This document shows positions 16,721-25,657 of a stretch of DNA of 64,000 nt, piece after piece. Position 1 is the first letter of the stretch, and every line of letters begins with the position of its first letter. The stretch covers positions 1-64,000 of the forward strand of contig JAKLJW010000017.1 in the NCBI GenBank assembly GCA_023150935.1. Reading direction: 5' to 3'. Made by a program: the position numbers and the translations under genes. The DNA comes from Candidatus Binatia bacterium. GTDB taxonomy: Bacteria; Desulfobacterota; Binatia; HRBIN30. The notes beneath the pieces are model-generated. The model saw only the letters and a list, made by a program, of their open reading frames with translations, did no database searches and was not told where the DNA came from.

Positions 16721-17596
16721 ATGCTCACCCCCGAGCAACTCAAGACCGTCCGCAAGATCCAGATCCGCACGAGCCATCTGGTCAGCGACGTCTTTGCCGG
16801 ACAGTACCACAGCGTATTCAAGGGCCGCGGCATGGAGTTCGCCGAAGTACGCCACTACCTGCCCGGAGACGACGTCCGCACCATCGACTGGAATGTCACG
16901 GCCCGCACCGGCGTGCCGCACGTCAAGCGTTTCGTCGAGGAACGCGAACTCACCGTCATGCTGCTGGTGGACGCCAGTGCGTCGACCCACTTTGGAACCG
17001 TCAGGCAACTCAAGAGCGAAATGGCCGCCGAGCTCGCCGCCGTCTTCGCGTTCTCCGCAATTACCAACAACGACAAGGTCGGACTGGTGATGTTCAGCGA
17101 CCACATCGAACTATCCCTGCGACCGAAGAAGGGTACACGTCACGTGCTGCGTGTGATCCGGGAGGTGCTGTCTTTCAAGCCGCGCGGTCGTGGCACGAAC
17201 ATCGCCGCCGCGCTCGAGCATCTCGGGCACGTCAGCAAGCGGCGCTGCGTGACGTTCGTGATCTCGGACTTCCTCGATCCGACGGCGCGTGCCGCACTTG
17301 CGCTTGCCAACCGCCGCCACGACGTCGTCGGCGTGGTGCTCGACGACCCGAGCGATTCGAGTTTGCCCGACGTGGGACTCATCGAGCTCGAGGACGCCGA
17401 GTCGGGCGATCGACTCATGGTCGACACCGGCAACGCGCGACTGCGACGCGAGTTCGAACGCCGCGCTACCGAGGCGCGCACCGAACGCGACCGTATGCTC
17501 CGCTCCGCCGACGTCGACGCCATCGCGCTCAGGACCGACCGGCCCTACGCCGAGGCTCTCCTCGGCTTTTTCCGAATGCGCGAACGCCGTCATTGA
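16721..17596 (+). CDS. DUF58-domain protein of the Bat operon
   Basis: A 291-residue protein with the DUF58 signature (GRGMEFAEVRHYLPGDDVR and DWNVTARTG) and a VWA-like fold with DASAS near residue 85. DUF58 proteins are partners of MoxR ATPases, probably assembling with the membrane VWA proteins. The start is unusual because the octamer minisatellite lies directly upstream. Translation may depend on the repeat or on coupling with MoxR. Confidence 0.9.
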   Translation: MLTPEQLKTVRKIQIRTSHLVSDVFAGQYHSVFKGRGMEFAEVRHYLPGDDVRTIDWNVTARTGVPHVKRFVEERELTVMLLVDASASTHFGTVRQLKSEMAAELAAVFAFSAITNNDKVGLVMFSDHIELSLRPKKGTRHVLRVIREVLSFKPRGRGTNIAAALEHLGHVSKRRCVTFVISDFLDPTARAALALANRRHDVVGVVLDDPSDSSLPDVGLIELEDAESGDRLMVDTGNARLRREFERRATEARTERDRMLRSADVDAIALRTDRPYAEALLGFFRMRERRH

Positions 17597-17614
17597 GTCG
17601 CGGCAACCGAGGCC

Positions 17615-18715
17615 ATGGAACACCGATCGAGCAAGTCGCCGCGCCCTGCCCTCGTCATGTCTCCCGCCGGCTCGCGCCGGCGCCTGACGGTTGGCCGCGC
17701 TCCCCTGCCGGCAAGAGCAGTCCGTGCGCTTGCCGCGCCGCGCGCCCGAGGGGCGATCGTACCTTCTCCGCTTTCGCTCCTGTTTCTGACACTGCTCGCC
17801 GTTATTCCCGCGCATGCCTCCTCGGGGCAGACGCCCACTGTCGCCCCCGTATACGTCCGCGCCACGATTGACCGCGCCGAGGCCGCCATCGGCGATCTCT
17901 TGCGATACACCTTGACCGTCGACTTCGCGGCCGGCACGCAGGTGTCGATTCCGGCGCTCAGCGGCCGGCTCGGCGACTTCGAAATCGTCGACTTCGGGGA
18001 CGTGCCGCCGCCAACCGGGGGACCGCGAGGAACCAGCTCGCACTGGTATGTGTTGCGGAGCTTCGACGTCGGAAGCCACACGATCGCCGCCCCGCCGGTT
18101 CGCTATCGCGGGCAAGGGGATCAGTGGCACGACGTCACCGCAAACGAAGTTCAGGTCACCGTCCGCAGCCTGCTCGGCGAGGACGGGGGCGCCGACATCC
18201 GCGACATCAAGGGACCCGAGGCGGTTCCGTTCGACTGGCGCCCGATGGCGCTCGTTGGCGGCACCGGCGTTGTTGTTCTCGCCATCGGCGCCGCGCTATT
18301 CCTGTTGCTCGGTCGGCCGCGCCGGGCCCGGGCGGTACCCCCGCTGCCGCCCGACGTAGTCGCACTTGCCGCCCTCACGCGGCTCCAGGCCGAATGCCTG
18401 CCCGACGCCGGACGGTTCGAAGTGTTCTACGTGGAGCTGTCGTCCATCGTGCGCCGCTACCTCGAAGATCGCTTCGCGGTTCACGCACCGGAGATGACCA
18501 CAGAGGAGTTCCTCGCGGCGGCTGCCCGCGACAGCCGCCTCGGCGCACCGCAGAAGCGCCTGTTGGGCGAGTTCCTCGCCGAAGCGGACCTCGTCAAGTT
18601 CGCCCGACACGTGCCGACCCTGGCGGCCAGTGGCGCAGCCTTTGAAGCTGCCAGACGATTCGTCAACGATACGCGTCCCGCCATCCTACCGGAGTCTCGC
18701 CGTGCAGCTGCATGA
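17615..18715 (+). CDS. Bat-operon membrane protein with BatD-like N-terminal part (BatX position)
   Basis: A 366-residue protein with a basic N-terminus, a hydrophobic segment (about 48-68), a beta-rich periplasmic domain resembling the oxygen-tolerance BatD domain, a second membrane helix (about 212-232), and a cytoplasmic helical tail similar to DUF4381-type proteins. It occupies the slot between DUF58 and BatA where such proteins are usual. The start could also be the ATG at 17657. It overlaps the next gene by 14 bp. Confidence 0.7.
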   Translation: MEHRSSKSPRPALVMSPAGSRRRLTVGRAPLPARAVRALAAPRARGAIVPSPLSLLFLTLLAVIPAHASSGQTPTVAPVYVRATIDRAEAAIGDLLRYTLTVDFAAGTQVSIPALSGRLGDFEIVDFGDVPPPTGGPRGTSSHWYVLRSFDVGSHTIAAPPVRYRGQGDQWHDVTANEVQVTVRSLLGEDGGADIRDIKGPEAVPFDWRPMALVGGTGVVVLAIGAALFLLLGRPRRARAVPPLPPDVVALAALTRLQAECLPDAGRFEVFYVELSSIVRRYLEDRFAVHAPEMTTEEFLAAAARDSRLGAPQKRLLGEFLAEADLVKFARHVPTLAASGAAFEAARRFVNDTRPAILPESRRAAA

Positions 18716-19697
18716 TCCCTGGGCACTGCTGCTGCTCGCCCTTCTGCCGCTGGTCGCCCGCGGGTGGCACCGCCCGGAACGGCAGGCCGCCGTGAGGTTT
18801 CCCACGCTCGGCACCCTGCGCAATGTCCAGATCGCCGGCCGCCGCCGCTGGTACTGGGTCCTGCCCGCCCTCCGGGTTATCGCCCTCGTCCTGCTGGTCG
18901 TGGGCCTTGCCCGGCCGCAGCGGGGCCGGGCGGAGAGTCGTTACACCGGCGAAGGCATCGACATCATGCTCGCCGTCGACATCTCCGGCAGCATGTTGGC
19001 GGAGGACTTCACCCTCAACGAGCGCCGGGTTAACCGCCTCGACGCCGTCAAGGACGTGGTGCGGCAGTTCGTCGAAGGGCGCCCGAACGACCGCATCGGC
19101 CTGGTGCTGTTCGGAGCCCGGGCCTACACGCAAAGCCCACTCACCCTCGACCATGGATGGCTGCTCGGCAACCTGGATCGCGCCCGGATCGGCATGATCG
19201 AGGACGGCACGGCCATCGGTTCGGCACTGGCCACCGCGGCGGCCCGTCTGCGCGACGCCGACGGCAAGAGCAAGGTGCTCGTCCTCCTCACCGACGGACA
19301 GAACAACGCCGGCAAGGTCTCCCCGTCGACGGCCGCCGATGCCGTCCGGGCCACGGGGATCAAGACGTACACCATTGGTGCGGGAACCCGCGGCCTGGCG
19401 CCGTATCCGGCACGCGACCTTTTCGGCAACACCGTCTACCAGCGGGTCCAGGTCGACATCGACGAAACCACCCTGCAGGCAGTCGCGGAAAAGACCGGCG
19501 GCAAGTACTTCCGGGCTACCGACACCGCGAGCCTGAAGGCGATCTACGACGAGATCGATCGCATGGAACGGACAACGTTCACTGCGCCGCGCTACCTCGA
19601 CTACGACGAGCTTTACCCCTGGCTGGCGATTCCGGCGTTGCTGCTCTTCGCGGTCGAGATCGGGCTGGGGAACACCTTATTGAGGAAGCTGCCGTGA
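18702..19697 (+). CDS. batA: VWA-domain membrane protein BatA
   Basis: A 331-residue protein with two N-terminal membrane helices, a VWA domain with MIDAS motif DISGS at 93-97, and a final membrane helix. The GTG at 18702 follows a GGAG and fits the usual N-terminus (VQLHDPWALLLL). The domain is expected to face the periplasm and to work with BatB and the MoxR ATPase. The stop and the batB ATG overlap as TGATG. Confidence 0.88.
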   Translation: MQLHDPWALLLLALLPLVARGWHRPERQAAVRFPTLGTLRNVQIAGRRRWYWVLPALRVIALVLLVVGLARPQRGRAESRYTGEGIDIMLAVDISGSMLAEDFTLNERRVNRLDAVKDVVRQFVEGRPNDRIGLVLFGARAYTQSPLTLDHGWLLGNLDRARIGMIEDGTAIGSALATAAARLRDADGKSKVLVLLTDGQNNAGKVSPSTAADAVRATGIKTYTIGAGTRGLAPYPARDLFGNTVYQRVQVDIDETTLQAVAEKTGGKYFRATDTASLKAIYDEIDRMERTTFTAPRYLDYDELYPWLAIPALLLFAVEIGLGNTLLRKLP

Positions 19698-20752
19698 TGC
19701 TCTGGCGTGCCGCCGACTGGTTGTGGCTGTTGTTGCTCGCGCCGGTATTCGCGGGGTTCCTGTGGTGGGCCCTGCGCCGCCGCCGGCTCGCACTGCAACG
19801 CTTCGCGGAGGCGCGATTGCTCCCTGCCCTCGTGCCCGAACTCGACCTGCGCCGCTACCGCTGGCGCGCCGCGCTTGGCGTTCTCGCCGTGGCCCTGATC
19901 GCGCTTGCCCTGGCCGGCCCGCAGTGGGGCTTCCATTGGCAGGAGGTCCGTCGCGAGGGCGTCGACGTCATCGTCGCCCTCGACACTTCGCGCAGCATGC
20001 AGGCAACCGACGTAAAACCCAATCGCCTGGCCCGCGCCAAGCTTGCCATCACCGACCTCGTACGGGAACTGCAGGGCGACCGCATCGGCCTGGTCGCCTT
20101 CGCCGGCACCGCCTTCGTCCAATGTCCGCTGACCGTTGACTACGGCGCGTTCGACGCGAGCCTGCGCGCGGTCCACACCGGCATAATCCCCAGGGGAGGC
20201 ACCGCCCTGGCCGCCGCGATCGACACGGCTCTCGAAGCCTTCGAGGCCCGCCAGAGCAAACACGAGGCCCTCGTGCTCATCACCGACGGCGAGGATCATG
20301 AGGGAGACGTCGCCGCCGCGGCCAAGCGCGCGGCCGAACGCGGTGTGAAGATCTACACCGTCGGCATCGGCACGACGGCCGGCGAACTGATTCCCGGCGG
20401 CACCGGAGAGGGCGACGGTTTCCTCAAGGATCGCCAGGGAAACGTCGTCAAGTCGCGCCTCGACGAGAACACCTTGCAGCAGATCGCCACCGACACCGGT
20501 GGCGCCTACGTACACGGCGAGGGCCCCGATCTTGGCCTCGCCATTCTCTATCGCGACTACATCGCGCGCATGGACAAACGCGAGCTGCACACCGCCATGC
20601 AACGCCGCTACGAAGAACGGTTCCAGTGGCCGCTGCTGCTCGCCGTGCTGTTACTTCTGGTGGAACCTCTGATCGGGGACCGCCGGCGCCGTAAGACCCA
20701 CTCCGCCGCCCGGGTCCGGCGCTGGCGGGGCCGCCGCCGTGAGGCTCGATGA
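19697..20752 (+). CDS. batB: VWA-domain membrane protein BatB
   Basis: A 351-residue paralogue of BatA with the same layout: N-terminal helices, VWA domain with DTSRS near 96-100 in the MIDAS position, and a C-terminal helix (WPLLLAVLLLLVEPL). The ATG overlaps the batA stop, and its own stop overlaps the batC ATG (ATGA), giving coupled translation along the operon. Confidence 0.88.
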   Translation: MLWRAADWLWLLLLAPVFAGFLWWALRRRRLALQRFAEARLLPALVPELDLRRYRWRAALGVLAVALIALALAGPQWGFHWQEVRREGVDVIVALDTSRSMQATDVKPNRLARAKLAITDLVRELQGDRIGLVAFAGTAFVQCPLTVDYGAFDASLRAVHTGIIPRGGTALAAAIDTALEAFEARQSKHEALVLITDGEDHEGDVAAAAKRAAERGVKIYTVGIGTTAGELIPGGTGEGDGFLKDRQGNVVKSRLDENTLQQIATDTGGAYVHGEGPDLGLAILYRDYIARMDKRELHTAMQRRYEERFQWPLLLAVLLLLVEPLIGDRRRRKTHSAARVRRWRGRRREAR

Positions 20753-21732
20753 AACGCGGAACTCACCTTATTGCCGCCGCGCTCGCACTGCTGTCACTCG
20801 GCTGGCTCAACTCCGAGCGGGATCGCGTCGCCGAAGGCAATCGCCTCTACGCCGCCGGCAAGTATGACGAAGCCACGCAGCGTTATGGCGAGGCGCTAGT
20901 CGACGATCCCGAGTCGCCACGGCTCAACTTCAACATGGGAACGGCACGGTACAAGTCCGGCAAGTTCGACGAAGCCCTGGCCGCGTTCGAACGCGTCCGC
21001 CCTGCCGGCGACGATCCGAAACGCGAAGCCCGCACCGCCTACAATGCCGGCAACAGCCATTACCGTCGCGGCGCCGACCTCGCCGCCACACAGCCGCAGG
21101 AGGCTCTCGCTGCTTATGCCCTCGCGTTGGCCAGTTACCGTCGCGCCCTCGGCATAGACCCCGCGGACGCGGACGCCAAGTTCAATTACGAGTTCGTCAC
21201 CCGCAAACTCGCCGAACTGCGCAAGCAGATCGAAGAGCAGAAAAAGAAACAACAGGAACAGCAAGATCAGGAGCAACAACAGGAACAACAGCCGCAGGAA
21301 CAGGCGGCTCCGGATGAGCAACAACAGTCAGACGGGCAACCGCCCGAGCGGCAACCGGGGGAGCCGCCGAACCAGACCCCGCAGGAGCAGACCGGCGACC
21401 AACAGGCGGCCGACAATCCGGAATCCGCGCCGCCGCAGGACGGGGAATCCGCACAGGAACCGGGCGAGGAATCGGCAGCGCCCGAGCCCCAACCCGTCGA
21501 GGAGTCGAGCCGAGGCGAGGACGCCGCCGCCCAGGGCGAGGCCGAAGCCGCGGAGTCGGATGGGTCCTCCCAGAACGGCGGTGCCGCCACGGCCGCCGGC
21601 GACGGTCAGGAAATCTCTCGGGCGGAGGCGGCGGCTCTGCTCGACGCAGCTCGAAGCGACGAGCTCAGGCCCGAAGACATCGCCCGCCGCATGCAAGGAG
21701 CGGCAGTCGCCGAGCCGCGCCAGGACTGGTAG
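20749..21732 (+). CDS. batC: TPR protein BatC with Gln/Glu-rich tail
   Basis: A 327-residue protein with a signal or membrane anchor (residues 1-22), TPR repeats (about 25-155) and a long, probably disordered tail. The tail is Lys/Gln-rich (about 160-190), then Gln/Pro/Glu-rich, with a short conserved-looking segment near the end (SRAEAAALLDAARSDE). This matches BatC, which joins the BatA/BatB complex through its TPRs. The tail is unusually long and acidic. Confidence 0.82.
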   Translation: MKRGTHLIAAALALLSLGWLNSERDRVAEGNRLYAAGKYDEATQRYGEALVDDPESPRLNFNMGTARYKSGKFDEALAAFERVRPAGDDPKREARTAYNAGNSHYRRGADLAATQPQEALAAYALALASYRRALGIDPADADAKFNYEFVTRKLAELRKQIEEQKKKQQEQQDQEQQQEQQPQEQAAPDEQQQSDGQPPERQPGEPPNQTPQEQTGDQQAADNPESAPPQDGESAQEPGEESAAPEPQPVEESSRGEDAAAQGEAEAAESDGSSQNGGAATAAGDGQEISRAEAAALLDAARSDELRPEDIARRMQGAAVAEPRQDW

Positions 21733-21737
21733 ACCTC

Positions 21738-24305
21738 ATGCTCCGCCCTGCGCTCGCGACGATCGTTCTCGCGCTCGTTGTCGCCCGGCCGGTAGCCGCC
21801 GTGTCGGTCAGCGTCGACGTCAGTCCGCGCGACCTCGACGTGGGTGACACGGCAACGTTGACGCTCACCATCGAGGGGGTACAGGACACCACACCGCCAG
21901 ATCTCGGAACCCTGGACGGATTCGACGTCAGCTACGTGGGTCCGTCGACTCAGGTGTCGATCGTCAACGGCGAGGTCACGGCACGCGTCCAGCACCGTTT
22001 TGCGCTGGTTCCTCGGCGCCCCGGGCAGTTCAACATCGGGCCTTTTACCGTTTCTTACGGGAACACCCCGGCAACCACCGAGACGGTCGCCGTCCAGGTC
22101 CGCGCCCCGGGGCCTGCCGCTCCCCCGCGCGGCGGCGGCACCGCTCCCCAGGCACCGGGCAACGACCCCGACACGCAGGCCTTACGCCTCGAAGCGGCCA
22201 CACTTAAACCGCAGGTTTACGTGAACGAACCTTTCCCCGTCGACGTCACCCTGTACGTCGGCGCGGTTCGTGTGACCGACGTGCAATACCCGACGTTGCC
22301 CGACGGCGGCCTTGCGATCGAGAAGTTCGCCGAGCCGAGCCAGCGACAGCAGGCGATCGACGGCCGGACGTATCAGGTGGTCCGTTTCCGGACGACGGTG
22401 GTGCCGCTGCGCCCCGGGGCGCAGACCATCGGGCCCGCCTCGATGCGCATGAGCCTGCTCGAAAGGCGGCGCGGCCGCGGTCAGAACGATCCCTTCTTCG
22501 GCGGCTTCTTCGACGACGCCTTCTTCTCGCAGAAGCGACCCACCGAATTGCACTCCAATGCCGTGCCGGTCACCGTTCTACCGTTGCCCGAGGCCGGGCG
22601 CCCGACGGACTTCTCCGGGGCGGTTGGCCAGTTTACCCTCGCAGTCACCGCAAACCCGCCGGAGGTCGCCGCCGGCGACCCCGTCACCGTGCGCATGACC
22701 GTCTCCGGTAGCGGCTACCTGGGAGAAGCCGTGCCGCATTTCGTCGACACCGCCGGCTTCAAGGCCTACGACCCCAGCACAACCGCATCCGAGCGCGCTC
22801 CCCCCAACGCTTCGAAGTCTCTGGAACAGGTATTGGTTCCGACCGGCCCGACCGTCAACGCCGTTCCGGCAGTACGGTTCAGTTTCTTCGACCCGGAGAC
22901 GCGCCAGTACCGGACCGCCCGGAGCGAACCCATCGCTCTGACCGTCCGGCCGTCAATCGGCGCGGCCACGCCACAGGTAATCGCCGGCGCTCCGTCGGCG
23001 CGACCGCGCGCGGTCGAAGAGCTTGGCCGCGACATCGTGTACATCAAGGACGCTCCCGGCGACCTGCTCCCGACGACCTCGCCGGGGCCGGATGCGTGGC
23101 TACTGCTCTGGCTCCCGGTGCCGGTCGCGATCTTCGGCGCAGCCGCTTACTACGACCGCCACCGCCGGCTGATGCACGGCGATCCGCGCTACGCACGCTT
23201 TTCTCGCGCCGGCCGCGAGGCGCGCGCCGGCCTGGCGGCAGCCGCCGCCGCTGCGGCCGCGCAGAACCGCGCCGAGTTCTACGACACGACGTTCCGCACC
23301 GTACAGAGCTTCCTGGCCGCCAAGCTGGAGCTGCCTCCCGGCGCGGTCGATCTCGAGGCGATAGCCGCCCGGGGGGTCGATACCGAAACCATCGAGCGGC
23401 TGCGAGTCTTGTTCGCAAGCTGCGAACAGGCCCGCTTCGCCGCGGCCGCCGGCGCGGCCGACATGCAAAGTTTACTGTCCACGGCGCAGGATATCGTCAG
23501 GCGCCTCGAACGCGCGCGCACGTACGGCGGCGCGTCCCGCCTCGGCGCGATCGTCCTTGCCGCCGGCCTTGGCACCGCCCTGCCGGGCGCGGTCGCGGCA
23601 GGTTCCGACCCGGCAACGCCGCAAACCGCCTTCTTCGAGGGCAACAGTGCCTACCGCACTGGCGACTACCACCGTGCGATCGCCGCCTATGAGCAGGTGC
23701 AAGGCAGCGGGCATGCGAGCAGCGCCCTCTACTTCAATCTCGGCAACGCCTACTTCAAGAGCGGCGATCTTGGCCGCGCCATTCTCAACTATCGGCGCGC
23801 CCGCAACCTCGCTCCCCGCGACCCCGACGTACTCGCCAACCTCGCCTATGCCGAGTCACTGGCCGGCGTGGAGCCCTGCACCCCGCCGCTCTGGGAACGC
23901 CTCGCGGTTCCTCTCGTCGACCGCGCGACGCGCAACGCGCTGATCTATGCCGCACTCGGGGCCTATACCGGCGCCTTTCTCCTGCTCGCTCTCCGGCGCC
24001 TGTTGCCGTGGAGTCCCAACTGGATCGCATGGTGCGGGGGCGGGCTCGGCCTCCTGGCCGTGTGGATAGGCGCTAATGCCGTCTATCGTGAGGTGGCGAG
24101 AGGAGGCCCGGCGGCGGTGGTCGTCGCTCAGGGCGAGACTCCCGTGCGCTTCGAGCCGACAACGACCGGAACCGTCCACTTCTCCGTTCGCGAAGGCACG
24201 CTGCTGCGCATAGACGGCGAGCGCGACGGTTGGCTGCAGGTAACTCGCTGCGACGGCCGTCGCGGCTGGATGGAAAGCGGCAAGGTGGCCGGGGCGGGGG
24301 CGTGA
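21738..24305 (+). CDS. BatD-BatE fusion: oxygen-tolerance domain plus TPR and SH3 domains
   Basis: An 855-residue protein. Residues 1-22 are a signal peptide. About 23-440 is the BatD (oxygen tolerance) beta-domain repeat region. A membrane helix lies near 450-470, followed by a cytoplasmic helical part. A second hydrophobic, signal-like segment (about 595-615) precedes TPR repeats (about 630-715), two further helices (about 735-785) and a C-terminal SH3-like domain (about 795-850, ending in RRGWMESGKVAG). The second half is what Bacteroides-type operons encode separately as BatE. One uninterrupted frame covers both. Confidence 0.82.
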   Translation: MLRPALATIVLALVVARPVAAVSVSVDVSPRDLDVGDTATLTLTIEGVQDTTPPDLGTLDGFDVSYVGPSTQVSIVNGEVTARVQHRFALVPRRPGQFNIGPFTVSYGNTPATTETVAVQVRAPGPAAPPRGGGTAPQAPGNDPDTQALRLEAATLKPQVYVNEPFPVDVTLYVGAVRVTDVQYPTLPDGGLAIEKFAEPSQRQQAIDGRTYQVVRFRTTVVPLRPGAQTIGPASMRMSLLERRRGRGQNDPFFGGFFDDAFFSQKRPTELHSNAVPVTVLPLPEAGRPTDFSGAVGQFTLAVTANPPEVAAGDPVTVRMTVSGSGYLGEAVPHFVDTAGFKAYDPSTTASERAPPNASKSLEQVLVPTGPTVNAVPAVRFSFFDPETRQYRTARSEPIALTVRPSIGAATPQVIAGAPSARPRAVEELGRDIVYIKDAPGDLLPTTSPGPDAWLLLWLPVPVAIFGAAAYYDRHRRLMHGDPRYARFSRAGREARAGLAAAAAAAAAQNRAEFYDTTFRTVQSFLAAKLELPPGAVDLEAIAARGVDTETIERLRVLFASCEQARFAAAAGAADMQSLLSTAQDIVRRLERARTYGGASRLGAIVLAAGLGTALPGAVAAGSDPATPQTAFFEGNSAYRTGDYHRAIAAYEQVQGSGHASSALYFNLGNAYFKSGDLGRAILNYRRARNLAPRDPDVLANLAYAESLAGVEPCTPPLWERLAVPLVDRATRNALIYAALGAYTGAFLLLALRRLLPWSPNWIAWCGGGLGLLAVWIGANAVYREVARGGPAAVVVAQGETPVRFEPTTTGTVHFSVREGTLLRIDGERDGWLQVTRCDGRRGWMESGKVAGAGA

Positions 24306-24424
24306 GGGCGTGCGGGCTTGAGGGCCTTTGGGGGCATAGGCGCTAACACTACAGTGCCGGCATGGTTCCCCGGCGGGCACCTGCCCGCCTGTTAGCGCCC
24401 AAGCCCCCAGACACTCACGCCCTC
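24304..24424. repeat. Nested inverted repeat downstream of the Bat operon
   Basis: Three concentric stems: GAGGGCGTG (24304-24312) with 24416-24424; GGCGCTAAC (24339-24347) with 24391-24399; and a perfect GGCGGGC-ACCT-GCCCGCC hairpin at 24372-24389. The outermost arm begins at the batDE stop codon. No T-tract is present. It could stop or stabilise the operon transcript. Confidence 0.7.
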
Positions 24425-24486
24425 GCGCGCTCCTCCATTGCCCACCCTACCGAAATCTGCCATCAGGAAATCCGACGAGGGTCTAC

Positions 24487-25071
24487 ATGTTTACCGGAAT
24501 CATCGAAGAAGTTGGTGAAGTAGTAGATGCGCGGGACGGCGTGCTGCGGATTCGCGGTCCGCTGGTGCTTGCAGATGCCAGACTGGGCGACTCGATCGCC
24601 ATCAACGGCGTCGACCTGACCGTAGCCGCGGTGGATGAGAATACGTTCACGGCCAACGTCATGCCCGAGACCTACCGGAGGTCGAACCTCGGTGACCTGA
24701 AGGCCGGGGATGGGGTCAACCTCGAACGGTCCGTACGGCCGATGGACCGTCTCAGCGGGCACATCGTACGCGGCGTCGTAGAGGGACGCGCAACGGTCGT
24801 GTCGTTCACGCCCGAGGCCGATGCGATTGTCGCCCGTTTTCGAACCCCGCCCGAACTCCTGCGTTACATGGTCGTCAAGGGGCCGGTTGCCATCGACGGC
24901 GCCAGCCTGACGATCATCGACAAGACCGCCGACAGCTTCGCCGTGTCGCTGGTGCAGTACACGCAAGAACACACCAACCTGAACCGCAAGCGTCCCGGGG
25001 ACACAGTAAACATCGAGACCGATATCATCGCGCGCTACGTTGAGCAGTTGGTGCGCGAACGCGACACCTGA
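24487..25071 (+). CDS. ribE: Riboflavin synthase alpha chain (variant active site)
   Basis: A 194-residue protein with the two-barrel riboflavin synthase layout: MFTGIIEEVG start, VMPETYRRSNLG, VNLERSVRPMDRLSGHIV in barrel 1, KGPVAIDGASLTI and QEHTNL in barrel 2. It would dismutate two lumazines to riboflavin. Odd points: where E. coli has NGCCLTV this has NGVDLTV (Cys48 to Asp), and the second His of the GGHLMSGH block is Val. It is a lone gene without other rib genes. No RFN riboswitch is seen upstream. Confidence 0.85.
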   Translation: MFTGIIEEVGEVVDARDGVLRIRGPLVLADARLGDSIAINGVDLTVAAVDENTFTANVMPETYRRSNLGDLKAGDGVNLERSVRPMDRLSGHIVRGVVEGRATVVSFTPEADAIVARFRTPPELLRYMVVKGPVAIDGASLTIIDKTADSFAVSLVQYTQEHTNLNRKRPGDTVNIETDIIARYVEQLVRERDT

Positions 25072-25254
25072 GCGCAGACCATCGGCGCTGCCCCGAACGC
25101 GGCAGCTCCGCCACGTCAGCTTGCGGCGGCGGCAGGCGTGCGGCAAGAACTCGCCCTTCGAGACACCGTCAACGCGGGACGGCTCGTCACGGCGAGTCTC
25201 GCCCGCAAGTCACGCGGACCGGACGGGATTGTCACCTCGGCGAAAGAGTCCGTC

Positions 25255-25513
25255 GATAAACGGCCAAACCCGGCTTCGACAAGCTCAGCCTGAGCGGTGG
25301 TGAAATTGATTTCATTGCGTTTTTCCACGCTCACCCTGAACTACTATCGCCGAAAGTCTTGCCGTGGTGCGCAGAATTCAGATGGGGAGGGCGAGGCTCC
25401 AGCCCAGCCGTCGTCAGACCGTTGCGGCTCGGCTGGAGCCTCGCCCTCCCATAGGCATTGCTGGTCAGGCGATGGGTTGCGGGCGCCAGCCCGCGCTAGG
25501 CTCGTCGAAGGGT
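25255..25513. repeat. Dispersed composite repeat, copy A, with a perfect 20-bp stem
   Basis: It begins GATAAACGGCCAAAC then GGCTTCGACAAGCTCAGCC and ends GGCTCGTCGAAGGG. Inside, 25385-25404 and 25431-25450 are perfect 20-bp inverted arms (GGGAGGGCGAGGCTCCAGCC) around a 26-base loop. Related copies lie at 31646-31951 and 54114-54370. The preceding 25072-25254 shows no gene I can support. Confidence 0.85.
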
Positions 25514-25657
25514 GAACGGGAGTTTATCGACAGACTCGAAAGCCGGGGTCCAGCATCAGACGAAGTGCTGGAGGCCGACTTTCGCGGGCATGACGTACGG
25601 AATCGTCCTGCCGCGCAACGAAGTCCGGAAGACGTGAGTCCCGGCATCGAGGCGTCG

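Noticed and set aside
24306..24486. RFN (FMN) riboswitch upstream of ribE
   Set aside because: None of the conserved RFN core sequences is present. The region is explained by nested inverted repeats.
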